Shown: one piece after another, positions 1 to 8,138 of the stretch
Position numbering within the stretch: position 1 is the first letter of the stretch
Layout: every line of letters begins with the position of its first letter
NCBI RefSeq assembly: GCF_900108335.1
Contig: NZ_FNVT01000001.1
Location: 1,046,977 to 1,110,976 of the forward strand
Length of the DNA: 64,000 nt
From: Nonomuraea solani
GTDB taxonomy: Bacteria; Actinomycetota; Actinomycetes; Streptosporangiales; Streptosporangiaceae
Reading direction: 5' to 3'
Notes under the pieces: generated by a model
The model's input: only the letters and a program-made list of their open reading frames with translations
Told to the model about the DNA's origin: nothing
Database searches by the model: none
Position numbers and translations under genes: made by a program

Positions 1-104
1 GCGCCGCCGAACGCGAAGCCGGTGATCAGCAGCGCGCCGGTGCCGATCGCGGCGAGCTTCGCCTGCCGGGGCCCGAACGGCCACGGCTTCCTGGGGTTGT
101 TCAC
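1..104 (-). CDS. Partial membrane protein, N-terminus only
   Basis: The first 34 codons of a leftward gene are visible; the rest lies outside the window. The likely start is GTG at 104, with GGAG about ten bases upstream; an ATG at 120 is followed at once by a stop codon. The visible protein begins MNNPRKPWPFGPRQ, a short basic cytoplasmic tail, followed by a hydrophobic Ala/Gly/Ile/Leu segment that reads as a membrane anchor or uncleaved signal. Nothing more can be said about its function. Confidence 0.5.
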   Translation of the reverse strand, partial: MNNPRKPWPFGPRQAKLAAIGTGALLITGFAFGG

Positions 105-321
105 GTCTGGCTCACTCCATGAGAAGCGGTCTCGTCCACCCGCGAGCGCGGGAATGGACGCCAGCGCATTCACCCAGGCACCGCTGACGATCACCTGTCC
201 GGTGTTCGTCCGTCAGATGAATTCACGATCGTCAAGGCGGCGGTCATCGCACGTTGGCCCGGCGTTTCCCCGGCCCCGTCTACGATCGGCCACGCATCGT
301 TACGGGAGGGAAGGTGCACGG

Positions 322-762
322 ATGCGCCACTGGGGGCTGCTGCCCGCCGTCGCCGCCCTCGGGACGCTCTTCGTGATGCCGTCCGTGGTCAAGACGGACG
401 CCTTCATCACCGCCGAGACCACTGGGATCCTGCTGATCGAGGGCGGGGAGTGCTTCAGCGATCCGGCGTACTCGCCGGGTGCGGGGGAGCGGACCGTGCT
501 CTACACCCCTTGTGACGGCGGGGCCGACAATCAGTCGTACGGCTTCACCCACGTCCCCGACGGCCCGTACGACCGGGTGGCGCTGTCGGCGTTCGCCTGG
601 CGGAGCTGTGGTGAGCGGTATGCCGGGCTGTGGGGCGGCCGGGACGACCTGCGGTACTACCCGATCATGCCGACCGCCGAGACCTGGGCTGACGGGGACC
701 GCGACGTGATGTGCGCGGTCTACCGTCCCACGGGCCGCCTCACTGGTTCGGCGCTGCCTTAG
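322..762 (+). CDS. Septum-formation-like small secreted or anchored protein
   Basis: 146 residues. The ATG at 322 is preceded by GGGAGGGAAGG at about 303-313, so I reject the longer upstream reading. The N-terminus MRHWGLLPAVAALGTLFVM is a hydrophobic signal or anchor. The rest has paired cysteines in the pattern GECF, TPCD, RSCG and VMCAVY, and a closing W-x-x-GDR-x-x-x-C segment. That pattern matches the 'septum formation' extracytoplasmic domain common in actinomycetes; the cellular role of that family is poorly defined. The 3' end overlaps the opposing truncated regulator gene by 23 bases. Family assignment is by motif only. Confidence 0.6.
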   Translation: MRHWGLLPAVAALGTLFVMPSVVKTDAFITAETTGILLIEGGECFSDPAYSPGAGERTVLYTPCDGGADNQSYGFTHVPDGPYDRVALSAFAWRSCGERYAGLWGGRDDLRYYPIMPTAETWADGDRDVMCAVYRPTGRLTGSALP

Positions 763-1192
763 ACGCCCGGTCCGCGCCGGGGATCCAGGTGGAGAGCGGC
801 GCGTCGATCTGGTGCGCGGTCGCCGGCCCGCCCAGGCGTGCTCCCCGGACGTCCGTGCTGAGCTCGCCCAGCACACCGACCGCCACCAGGAACCGGCGCT
901 CGGTGGCCGGTTGGTGGTCCGGTGAGGGGAGGCCCAGGGCGGCCGACTGGGGCAGCAGGTCCGGCTCGGCGGTGGCCTGGTGGAAGAGCTGGTGCGGGGC
1001 GGCGAAGGGGAGCTCGACCTCCGACTCGACGCCGTAGGCCCGTAACACGCGAACCGGTCCCGCGCGGTCCAGGAGGGCTGATTTGCCGATCCCTGGCTCG
1101 CCGCGGATCACCAGGGCGGCGCCGCGGTGCTCCCGTACGCCCGCGAGCGGCGCGTTCAGCCGCGCGCATTCGACGTGCCGGCCGGGCAGCAT
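740..1192 (-). pseudogene. Truncated LuxR-type ATPase regulator
   Basis: The 150-residue frame from the ATG at 1192 resembles only the front of large (usually 850-1,000 residue) LuxR-family ATPase regulators. It has a Walker A motif GEPGIGKSA followed by the diagnostic GVESEVELPFA and RRFLVAVGVLGEL. It also appears to lack several residues between Walker A and RVLRA. After LGELS the expected Walker B segment (VDDAQW in the family) is absent, and the frame runs through unrelated sequence to a stop at 740. The remaining ATPase domain, TPR region and C-terminal HTH are missing, so it cannot work as a regulator. It follows the acyl-CoA dehydrogenase gene on the same strand by 32 bases. Confidence 0.65.
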
Positions 1193-1224
1193 GCGCCGAT
1201 CGTCAGCCACCGGGACCGGGGGTG

Positions 1225-2400
1225 TCAGACGAAGGCGCCGTGGCCGGTGATCGCGCGGCCGACGATCAGGGTGTTGATCTCGCGGGTGCCCTCGTAGGAG
1301 TAGATCGCCTCGGCGTCGGCGACGAAGCGGCCGATGTCGTAGTCCAGGATGATGCCGTTGCCGGCCAGCAGTTCCCGCGCCCAGCCGACGACCTGGCGCA
1401 TCTGGGTGGTGCAGTACGCCTTGGCCAGCGCGGAGTTCTCGTCGCGGTAGATCCCGGCGTCCTGCAACTGCGCCAGTCGTACGACCATGCCCAGGCAGGC
1501 CGTCGCGTTGCCCAGCATCCTGACCAGGAGATCCTGGACGAGCTGGAACTTGGCGATCGGCCGGCCGAACTGCTCGCGCTCCTTGGCGTACCGCAGCGCG
1601 ATCTCGTAGGCAGCGATCATGATGCCGCACGCCTGCCAGGCCACGCCGCTGCGGGTGCCCCGCAGGATCTTGGCGGTGTCGCGGAACGAGCCGGCGCGCT
1701 GCAGCCGGTTGGTCTCGGGGACACGGCAGTCCCGCAGCGTGATGTCGGCGTTCTGGACCGTGCGCAGCGCCATCTTGTTCTCGATCTTGGTGGCGGTGAA
1801 GCCGGGCGTGCCCTGTTCGACGACGAAGCCCTTGACGTGCCCGTCCTCGGTGTCGCGGGCCCAGACGACGATCAGGTCGGCGAAGGTGCCGTTGCCGATC
1901 CAGCGCTTGGCCCCGTCGAGCACCCACGTGTCGCCCTCGCGCCTGGCGGTGGTCCGCATGCCGCCCGACACGTCGGAACCCCCGGTCGGCTCGGTCAGCG
2001 CGAAGGCGCCGATCTTCTCCATCCTGCTCATCTCGGGCAGCCAGCGCTCCCGCTGCTCCTCGGAACCGCAGGTGGCGATGCTGCCCATGGCGAGCCCGGT
2101 GTGCACCCCGAAGAACGTCGCCATGGACGGATCCGCGTGCGCCATCTCCAGCGCCAGGAACCCGCTCAGCAGCCCGCTCGGCTTGGGCCCCGGGCACTCG
2201 GGATAGGCGAGCCCGGCGATCCCCAGCTCGGCGTAGCCCTTCACCAGGTCCAGCGGGAACTCCGCGCGTGCCCAGTAGTGGTTCGCGACGGGGACGACGT
2301 TCTCCTGGAGGAACGCGCGGACACGATGGAGGATCGCCCGCTCGTCGTCGGCGAGCAGGTCCTCGAATGTGTAGAAGTCTCCGGTCAGCAGATCGGCCAT
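1225..2400 (-). CDS. Acyl-CoA dehydrogenase, glutaryl-CoA dehydrogenase-like
   Basis: 391 residues, normal family length. This FAD enzyme would oxidise an acyl-CoA at the alpha-beta bond and pass electrons to ETF. The mid-domain has FALTEPTGGSDVSG, the typical FAD/substrate loop. The C-terminal segment IYSYEGTREINTLIVGRAIT carries the glutamate that is the catalytic base in glutaryl-CoA dehydrogenases, with the characteristic GRAITG following it. LLAGNGI just before it is also typical. The closest named relative is therefore glutaryl-CoA dehydrogenase, but decarboxylation cannot be proved from motifs alone. The start ATG at 2400 is divergent from the polyol dehydrogenase gene at 2445, so the two share a 44-base intergenic region. 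Confidence 0.85.
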   Translation of the reverse strand: MADLLTGDFYTFEDLLADDERAILHRVRAFLQENVVPVANHYWARAEFPLDLVKGYAELGIAGLAYPECPGPKPSGLLSGFLALEMAHADPSMATFFGVHTGLAMGSIATCGSEEQRERWLPEMSRMEKIGAFALTEPTGGSDVSGGMRTTARREGDTWVLDGAKRWIGNGTFADLIVVWARDTEDGHVKGFVVEQGTPGFTATKIENKMALRTVQNADITLRDCRVPETNRLQRAGSFRDTAKILRGTRSGVAWQACGIMIAAYEIALRYAKEREQFGRPIAKFQLVQDLLVRMLGNATACLGMVVRLAQLQDAGIYRDENSALAKAYCTTQMRQVVGWARELLAGNGIILDYDIGRFVADAEAIYSYEGTREINTLIVGRAITGHGAFV

Positions 2401-2444
2401 GGGTCTCGAGTACCCCGCGAGAGGGGTCCTATCCTGGACCGACT

Positions 2445-3785
2445 GTGACGCAAACCCTGATATCGGCTTTGAACCGCGCCGTCGCCGGTCGCCCCGCCGC
2501 GCCCGTGCGTATCCTGCACCTGGGCCTGGGCGGGTTCTTCCGCGCGCACCAGGCCTGGTACACCGACCACGCCCCCGACGCCGCCGGCTGGGGCATCGCC
2601 GCCTTCACCGGCCGCAGCACCCGGATCGCGGCCCGGCTGGCCGCCCAGGACGGCCTCTACACGCTGGTCACCCGGGGTCGCGACGGCGACGCCTACGAGG
2701 TGATCGGCTCGGTCAGCGCGGTGCATCCGGGCGGTGAGCACGGCGCCTGGCTGGCGTACTGGCGGCGGCCCGAACTGGCGGTGGTCACGCTGACGGTCAC
2801 CGAGGCCGGCTACACGCGCGGCCCCGGCGGCGGGCTGGACCTCGGCCTGCCGGAGGTGGCCGCCGACCTCGCGGCGCTGCGGGCCGATCCGGAGGCCCCG
2901 GTCGGTACGGCGGCGGCGCGGCTCGTGGCCGGGCTGGCCGCGCGGCGGCGCGCAGGGGGCGGGCCGGTGGCGATCGTGTCGTGCGACAACCTGCCGGGCA
3001 ACGGCGAGGTGACCGCGCGGGTGGTCGAGGAGCTGGCGGAGGCCGCCGGGCTGCGGGGCGAGGCCGCCTACGTGACGACGATGGTGGACCGGATCACGCC
3101 GTACCCGGAAGAGGAGGATGTCCGGGTCGTGGCCGGGGCCACCGGCTGGGCCGACGCCGCGCCCGTGGTGACCGAGCCGTTCGCGGAGTGGGTGCTGAGC
3201 GGGGACTTCCCGGCGGGCCGGCCGGAGTGGGACGCCCGGTTCGCGGCCGACGCGACCCCGTACGAGGAACGCAAGTTGTGGCTGCTCAACGGCGGTCACT
3301 CGCTGCTCGCCTACGCCGCCTCCCTGCGCGGGCACGTCACGGTGGCCGAGGCCGTGGCCGATCCGGTGTGCCGGGGCTGGCTGGCGGAGTGGTGGGCCGA
3401 AGCCTCCCGGCACCTGGAGTTTCCCGAGCATGAGCTGGCCGCGTACCGGGAGGCGTTGCTGGAGCGGTTCGCCAACCCGCGCATCCGGCACACCCTGGCG
3501 AAGATCGCCGAGGACGGGTCGCAGAAGGTGCCGGTGCGCATCCTGCCCGCCCTGCGCGCCGAGCGGGCCCAGGGCCGGATGCCCGGCGGTGTCGTACGGG
3601 CGCTCGCGGCCTGGCTGCTGCATCTCAGGGGCGGCGGCGTTCCGGTGCGGGACGCCGCCGCGCCGGTCGCCGGCGGGTCCTTGACCGAGGCCGCCCGTGC
3701 CGTGCTGGCCTGGCTTGAGCCGGGGCCGGCCGAGGACGCCGCCCTGGTCGAGGCCATCGTGCGGGAGGCGGGGGAGCTCAGCTGA
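2445..3785 (+). CDS. Mannitol/fructuronate dehydrogenase family NAD enzyme
   Basis: 446 residues from GTG at 2445. The frame is open further upstream, but the conserved N-terminal Rossmann strand VRILHLGLGGFFRAHQA begins about 20 residues after this start. The active-site motif RKLWLLNGGHSLLAY keeps the Lys, Asn and His with the K-x4-N-x2-H spacing known from mannitol 2-dehydrogenase, and EDGSQKVPVRI further on is another family signature. It should interconvert a polyol or hexuronate with its keto sugar using NAD(H); the exact substrate (mannitol, arabinitol, fructuronate or tagaturonate) is not decided by the sequence. It is convergent with the MBL-fold gene, with an 8-base overlap at the stops. 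Confidence 0.85.
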   Translation: MTQTLISALNRAVAGRPAAPVRILHLGLGGFFRAHQAWYTDHAPDAAGWGIAAFTGRSTRIAARLAAQDGLYTLVTRGRDGDAYEVIGSVSAVHPGGEHGAWLAYWRRPELAVVTLTVTEAGYTRGPGGGLDLGLPEVAADLAALRADPEAPVGTAAARLVAGLAARRRAGGGPVAIVSCDNLPGNGEVTARVVEELAEAAGLRGEAAYVTTMVDRITPYPEEEDVRVVAGATGWADAAPVVTEPFAEWVLSGDFPAGRPEWDARFAADATPYEERKLWLLNGGHSLLAYAASLRGHVTVAEAVADPVCRGWLAEWWAEASRHLEFPEHELAAYREALLERFANPRIRHTLAKIAEDGSQKVPVRILPALRAERAQGRMPGGVVRALAAWLLHLRGGGVPVRDAAAPVAGGSLTEAARAVLAWLEPGPAEDAALVEAIVREAGELS

Positions 3786-4638
3786 GGGGCTCCCATTCGA
3801 AGGCGTCCCGGTGCCGCCTGACCCGGCCCAGCCCGGGGAACGGCAGGTGGTAGGCGTGGATGAGCAGGCTCTCGTCGGCCGCCCACTCCAGGATGCGGCG
3901 GCGGCTGCGTACCGAGCGGGTGGCGTCCAGGTCCCAGGGCGTGCGCCACGCGGGGTGCCTGAGCTGCAGCGGGTCGTAGAAGGAGTCACCCACGCACAGC
4001 AGCCGCTCCCCCCGTGACTCCAGCAGCACCGCCGTGTGCCCGGGCGTGTGGCCGGCCGCGTCCACGGTGCGGACGTGCGGCAGGATCTCCACCCCGTACT
4101 CGACCGCGTGCAGCCGCTCGCCGAACAGCCGGATCGTGTCCAGCGCCGATCCGCGCGCCAGGTCGGGGATCGAGGCCGCCTCGTCCGTCCAGAACGCCAC
4201 CTCCGCCGCGTGCGCGAACGCGGTCGCCTCGGGGAACGCCGGCTCGCCCGCCCACACGGCGCCCCGGCTGTGGTCCTCGTGCAGGTGGGTGAAGACGACG
4301 GCCGAGACGTCGGAGGTCGTGTACCCGGCCTCGCCCAGCCCGTCGGTGAACCGGCCGACCAGGGGCGCGAAACCGGGACCGTACCCGAAGAACTGTTCGC
4401 CCAGTCCGGTGTCGATCACCGCGAGCCCGCCCGGCGTCTCCACGCACACGCAGTTGTAGGCGGCCGTCAGCGTGCTCCTGCCGCTCCCCTCCCGCTCCAC
4501 GGCGGCGCGCAGCTCCTGCTCGGGCACGCCCGAACCGGGGGTGTAGAACAGCTCCAGCGGCGGCTCCCACGGCGGCTCCGGCTGGCCGTCGCTGATCACC
4601 AGGCAGTTGAGGTCTCCGACCGTGAACCGATTCCACAT
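3778..4638 (-). CDS. MBL-fold metallo-hydrolase
   Basis: 286 residues from the ATG at 4638 (MWNRFTVGDLNCLVISDG). An ATG four codons upstream at 4650 is an alternative. The metallo-beta-lactamase metal motif FTHLHEDHSRG is present, followed by AAGHTPGHT, CVGDSFYD and a late IHAYHLPFPG, which supply the remaining metal ligands. The arrangement is that of the MBL hydrolases that include quorum-quenching lactonases and other hydrolases; the substrate is unknown. There is no signal peptide, so it should be cytoplasmic. It is divergent from the sigma factor gene at 4705. Confidence 0.82.
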   Translation of the reverse strand: MWNRFTVGDLNCLVISDGQPEPPWEPPLELFYTPGSGVPEQELRAAVEREGSGRSTLTAAYNCVCVETPGGLAVIDTGLGEQFFGYGPGFAPLVGRFTDGLGEAGYTTSDVSAVVFTHLHEDHSRGAVWAGEPAFPEATAFAHAAEVAFWTDEAASIPDLARGSALDTIRLFGERLHAVEYGVEILPHVRTVDAAGHTPGHTAVLLESRGERLLCVGDSFYDPLQLRHPAWRTPWDLDATRSVRSRRRILEWAADESLLIHAYHLPFPGLGRVRRHRDAFEWEPLS

Positions 4639-4704
4639 AGCCGACACCATAGATCCGCGCGCCGTCCGCCATCTAAGGGTGCGAGACCTCGACGAGGAGA
4701 ACCT

Positions 4705-5211
4705 TTGCACCCTGACCAGCAGCGGGATTTCACGGAGTTCGTCACCTCCCGCTCCGACAGCCTGATCAGGCTCGCGTACGTGCTGACCAACGACCAGCAC
4801 GCCGCCGAGGACCTGCTGCAGACGGCGCTGGCCAAGACGGCCGCGCACTGGCGCCGGATTCGCGAGAATCCGGAGGCGTACGTGCGGCGGGTCATGTACC
4901 ACGAACAGGTCGGCCGCTGGCGAAGCCCGCGCTGGGGCCGCGAACGCGTGCTCCAGGAGCCACCCGACCGGGGCGTGGCCGACCGGACCGGCGAGATCGA
5001 GACGCGCGTCACCCTGGCCGAGGCGCTGCGGGCGCTCCCCGTGCGCAAACGGGCGGTCCTGGTGCTGCGCTACTACGAGGACCTGCCGGAGTCCGAAGTG
5101 GCCAAGATCATGGGCTGCTCGGTGGGCACCGTACGCAGCCAGACCCACGAAGCCGTCGCCCGCCTGCGCCGCCTGGCCGGCGAGAGCACCAACCTGGAGG
5201 GCCTGCGATGA
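4705..5211 (+). CDS. SigE-family ECF RNA polymerase sigma factor
   Basis: 168 residues. I place the start at the TTG at 4705 because GAGGAGA lies 5-6 bases upstream and the protein then begins at the normal N-terminus (MHPDQQRDFTEFVTSRSDS). Region 2 includes LIRLAYVLTNDQHAAEDLLQ and region 4 includes RKRAVLVLRYYEDLPESEVA followed by GCSVGTVRSQTHEA, the promoter-recognition helix-turn-helix. Length and wording match the streptomycete SigE family of ECF sigma factors. The next gene overlaps by 4 bases (ATGA) and encodes a single-pass membrane protein. This is the usual layout of a sigma factor with its membrane partner or anti-sigma protein. Confidence 0.88.
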   Translation: MHPDQQRDFTEFVTSRSDSLIRLAYVLTNDQHAAEDLLQTALAKTAAHWRRIRENPEAYVRRVMYHEQVGRWRSPRWGRERVLQEPPDRGVADRTGEIETRVTLAEALRALPVRKRAVLVLRYYEDLPESEVAKIMGCSVGTVRSQTHEAVARLRRLAGESTNLEGLR

Positions 5212-6023
5212 CCATCGACGAACGGCGGATCGCCGACGAGCTGCGGCGGATGGCCGCCGAGGCCACCCCGATCGACGCGGCCGCCTACGCCCGGCGGGCG
5301 AGCACCCGTTCCCGGCGGAGGTCCTGGCCGATCGCCGGGCTCGCGGCCGCCGCCTTGGCGGCGGTCGTGATCGTGGTGCCCGCCCAGAACCAGGGCCCGG
5401 ACACCGCCGTGAAGGTGGGGCTGCTGCCGGACAACGATGCCGCGCAGCGGCGGCTCGTCAGTGAGTGCATGCCGAAGGGCGGGCCCGTGCACAACATGGA
5501 CGGTAACCGGCGTATCCCCGAGCACGGCTCGGCCGAGGACTTCCGGGTGCTGGTGGAGGCCAGGGACGAGGGCGGGTCGACCGCCCTGGTGGGTAGTACC
5601 GCCGGTTTCGTCCTGTGCACGCCGACCACGCAGAGGGACTTCGCGGAGCGGGCGGTGTTCACCTACTGGGGCAACGAGGCGCCGGGGGACATGCGGGGCT
5701 TCTCCGGTGATCTGCGGGTGGACGGGTACACCTCGCACACGCACTCGTACGCGGTGGGCGAGCGGCGGATCCAGCGGGACGACGTCTACCGGGTCGTCGT
5801 CGGCCGGGTTACCGAGAGCGTGCGGCGGGTCGGGATCGACTGGGCGGACGGGCGGCGTACCGAGGCGCGGATGGCAGGCGGGTTCTTCATCGCGCGGGTG
5901 CTCGGCAAGGTGCGTCCGGACTCGGTCCTGGAGTCGCCGGACGTCACGGTGACCGCGTACGGGGCGGAAGGACAGGTGCTCGGCCAGGAGAAGACCGCCT
6001 TGGGCCCACTGGGCAGCGAGTAG
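5208..6023 (+). CDS. Single-pass membrane protein coupled to the sigma factor
   Basis: 271 residues, translationally coupled to the sigma factor gene by an ATGA overlap. About 43 cytoplasmic residues, rich in Arg at the membrane border (RRASTRSRRRSWP), precede one transmembrane helix (about 44-62), and an outer domain of some 200 residues follows. I see no zinc anti-sigma motif (HxxxCxxC) in the cytoplasmic part. The position suggests an anti-sigma factor or signal sensor for the SigE-family protein; that role is inferred from gene order, not from a recognised domain. The stop codon is followed directly by a 28-bp tandem repeat. Confidence 0.6.
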   Translation: MTIDERRIADELRRMAAEATPIDAAAYARRASTRSRRRSWPIAGLAAAALAAVVIVVPAQNQGPDTAVKVGLLPDNDAAQRRLVSECMPKGGPVHNMDGNRRIPEHGSAEDFRVLVEARDEGGSTALVGSTAGFVLCTPTTQRDFAERAVFTYWGNEAPGDMRGFSGDLRVDGYTSHTHSYAVGERRIQRDDVYRVVVGRVTESVRRVGIDWADGRRTEARMAGGFFIARVLGKVRPDSVLESPDVTVTAYGAEGQVLGQEKTALGPLGSE

Positions 6024-6166
6024 CGGCCAGACCGTCGGGCGGCGCGGGCGGCGGCCAGATCGTCGGGCGGCGCGGGCGGCGGCCAGATCGTCGGGTGGCG
6101 CGGGCGGCGGTCAGGCCGTCGGGCGGTGCGTGGTGGTCAGGTCATGGGGGCTGGTGGCGGTCAGAT
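6024..6166. repeat. 28-bp tandem repeat abutting the PaaX stop codon
   Basis: Six related units fill the space between the convergent sigma-partner and PaaX genes. The core CGG(C/T)CAGATCGTCGGGCGG recurs with CCA/TCA at 6027, 6055, 6083, 6111, 6137 and 6161, giving spacings of 28, 28, 28, 26 and 24 bases. The last TCA is the reverse complement of the PaaX stop codon, so the coding end of PaaX is itself a repeat copy. No protein is supported here. Confidence 0.8.
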
Positions 6167-6997
6167 CGTCAGCTCGTCGAGGAACTGCCCGGAAAGCCGC
6201 CGCGCGGGCCCCTCATACGCGCGGGCCAGCGAGCGGAAGACCTGTTCGGCCCGGATGGCGGGCCAGTCGGGCGGCAGGTGCTCGGCGGGCAGGTGAGGGT
6301 CTTGGCGGACGAGCTGCAGCCAGTCCGTGTGCAGCAGGAGCTGCCTGGCCAGATCGTCGGGCAGTGACGGGAGCGGCCGCGGGGTGTCCCAGCGGTCGAG
6401 GAAGGCCCGGTAGCGCCCGGCGATCTGCTCGGTGTCGAACGCCCGCCCGACGAGGTCGGCCGACTCCGTCGGCTTGAGCGCGCGGGCGGCCAGCACGGTG
6501 ACGTGATCGTGCAGACCCAGCGCGGCGACCATGGCGCTCACGTCCTTGGCGCCGGGAGCGATCCACATGCCGCCCAGCAGCGGGCCGAACCCGGCCCAGA
6601 CGAGCTGTGAGCGCAGGTCGTGGCGGGTGCTGCGGCGGCTGTCGGGCAGGGAGAAGCCGACCAGGGTCCAGGTGCCGTCCCAGTCGCGGTTGACGGCGCC
6701 GGTCTCCCAGACGCGTCGGCGGCCGTCCTCCAACACCTCCGCCGCGTACGCGGTCAGCCCGAAGTATGTCTTGCGCCCCCGCCGATGCCGCGCCAGCAGC
6801 CCCCGCTTGGCCATGCGCGTGAGCGTCGAGCGCACCGCCTCCTCCGACAGCCCCAGCCGGGCGAACACGTCGATGACGCTGCCCGAGTAGACGGCGACGC
6901 CCCGGCCCAGCACGTAGATGCCGAGAAAGCTGAACATCAGCGACTGCGGGCGGGCGGACTGCCCTTGGTCGTCCGTCTCTGCTTCACCCAGCGTCAC
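6161..6997 (-). CDS. PaaX-family transcriptional regulator
   Basis: 278 residues from GTG at 6997; an internal ATG (MFSFLGIYVLGRG) is a possible shorter start. The N-terminal winged helix includes GLSEEAVRSTLTRMAKRGLL followed by RRGRKTYFGLT. The central part has WDGTWTLVGFSLPDSRRSTR and the C-terminal part has FLDRWDTPRPLPSLPDDLA, all typical of PaaX-type repressors, which sense acyl-CoA intermediates of phenylacetate and related pathways. It is divergent from the SDR / amidohydrolase / MaoC operon at 7081. That gene order makes those three genes its most likely targets, which is an inference. Its 3' end merges with the 28-bp tandem repeat. Confidence 0.88.
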   Translation of the reverse strand: MTLGEAETDDQGQSARPQSLMFSFLGIYVLGRGVAVYSGSVIDVFARLGLSEEAVRSTLTRMAKRGLLARHRRGRKTYFGLTAYAAEVLEDGRRRVWETGAVNRDWDGTWTLVGFSLPDSRRSTRHDLRSQLVWAGFGPLLGGMWIAPGAKDVSAMVAALGLHDHVTVLAARALKPTESADLVGRAFDTEQIAGRYRAFLDRWDTPRPLPSLPDDLARQLLLHTDWLQLVRQDPHLPAEHLPPDWPAIRAEQVFRSLARAYEGPARRLSGQFLDELTI

Positions 6998-7080
6998 AAG
7001 CAGAGGCTAGACGGATCCACGATATTGGGCAAAACTCTGACGAGAGTCACAAGAGTGCCCCAATTCGAGAGGTCGCGCGG

Positions 7081-7983
7081 ATGGATCTGTCCGGAAAAGT
7101 AGCCGTGGTCACGGGAGCCGGTCGCGGTCTCGGCCGCGCGTACGCCGAGGCGCTGGCCGCCGCCGGCGCGGCGGTCGTGGTCAACGACGTGGACGCGGAG
7201 GCCGCCGCGGGCACCGCCACCGCGATCGCCGCCATCGGGGGCCGGGCCGTCGCCGCCGCCGGGGCGGTCGGCTCAGCCGAGGTGGCCGAGCGGTTGGTGG
7301 GGACGGCTGTGGCGGAGTACGGGCGGCTGGACGTGATGGTCACCAACGCGGGCGTGCTGCGCGACCGGATGATGTGGAAGATGTCGGACGACGACTTCGA
7401 CACGGTGATCGACGTGCATCTGCGCGGCACGTTCACCTGCGCCAGGGCGGCCGCCGTACGGATGCGGGAGCAGGGCGAGGGTGGCCGCCTCATCCTCATC
7501 TCCTCGCCGGCCGGGCAGCGCGGCAACCTCGGCCAGACGAACTACGCCGCCGCCAAGGCGGGCATCGTCGCGATGGCACGCACTTGGGCGATGGAGCTGG
7601 CCAGGGCGAACGTCACCGTCAACGCCGTCGTCCCGGTGGCCGTCACCGAGATGACCAAGACCATCCCGGCCTTCGCCCCGATCCTGGAAGAGGCCGAGCG
7701 CACCGGCGGGCCGCTGCCGGGCTGGCTGCGCAGAGACGAGGGCATGGGCACCGTCGAAGACGTCGCCGGGCTCATCGTCTACCTCGCCTCCGACGCCTCG
7801 GCCGGGGTGGCCGGGCAGGCCATCGGCATCGGCGGCGACAAGCTGGCGCTCTGGTCGCACCCGGCCGAGAAGGCCGCCGCCTTCGCCGACGGCGGCTGGA
7901 GCGCCGACGCGATCGCCGGGGCCTGGAACGCCTTCGAGCCGGAGACGTACGGCATCCCGGCCCCGAAAGCCCCGATCGCATGA
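7081..7983 (+). CDS. Short-chain dehydrogenase/reductase
   Basis: 300 residues, with GAGAGG upstream of the ATG. The Rossmann signature TGAGRGLGRAYAEAL, the NAG motif (VMVTNAGVLRD), the catalytic Ser in LILISSPAGQ and the YxxxK motif in TNYAAAKAG are all present, so it should be an active NAD(P)-dependent oxidoreductase. The C-terminus is longer than in a minimal SDR, with about 50 extra residues after the GIGGD segment, as in multifunctional-enzyme-type hydroxyacyl-CoA dehydrogenases. It is the first gene of a tightly coupled operon with an amidohydrolase and a MaoC hydratase, which suggests acyl-CoA or aromatic-acid degradation. The stop codon overlaps the next start (ATGA) and sits inside the first unit of a 15-bp repeat. 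Confidence 0.88.
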   Translation: MDLSGKVAVVTGAGRGLGRAYAEALAAAGAAVVVNDVDAEAAAGTATAIAAIGGRAVAAAGAVGSAEVAERLVGTAVAEYGRLDVMVTNAGVLRDRMMWKMSDDDFDTVIDVHLRGTFTCARAAAVRMREQGEGGRLILISSPAGQRGNLGQTNYAAAKAGIVAMARTWAMELARANVTVNAVVPVAVTEMTKTIPAFAPILEEAERTGGPLPGWLRRDEGMGTVEDVAGLIVYLASDASAGVAGQAIGIGGDKLALWSHPAEKAAAFADGGWSADAIAGAWNAFEPETYGIPAPKAPIA

Positions 7984-8138
7984 ACGCCGATCCTACGAAC
8001 GCCGATCGCACGAACGCTGGTTCTACCAGCGCCGATCGCACGACCACCGGTCCCGCGACCACCGATCGCACGAACACCGATCGCACGAACACCGATCGCA
8101 CGAACACCGATCGCACGAACGCCGGTCTCACGAACATC
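7974..8138 (+). repeat. 15-bp tandem repeat, 11 units, across a stop/start junction
   Basis: Eleven contiguous 15-base units follow the pattern GATCGCAcGAACrCC. Unit 1 (7974-7988) reads GATCGCATGAACGCC and contains both the SDR stop codon and the next gene's ATG. In later full matches the T is C, which removes the stop. Units at 8064, 8079 and 8094 are identical; others vary, for example GGTTCTACCAGCGCC. The array encodes pentapeptides of the DRTNT type at the start of the amidohydrolase. Confidence 0.9.

Noticed and set aside
740..2197. A 485-residue fusion reading through the acyl-CoA dehydrogenase region
   Set aside because: The upstream part is an off-frame reading of the dehydrogenase gene; only the part after 1192 resembles a real family.
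4036..4704. A 391-residue sigma factor starting upstream
   Set aside because: The added N-terminus is antisense to the MBL-fold gene; the TTG at 4705 has a strong ribosome site and gives normal family length.
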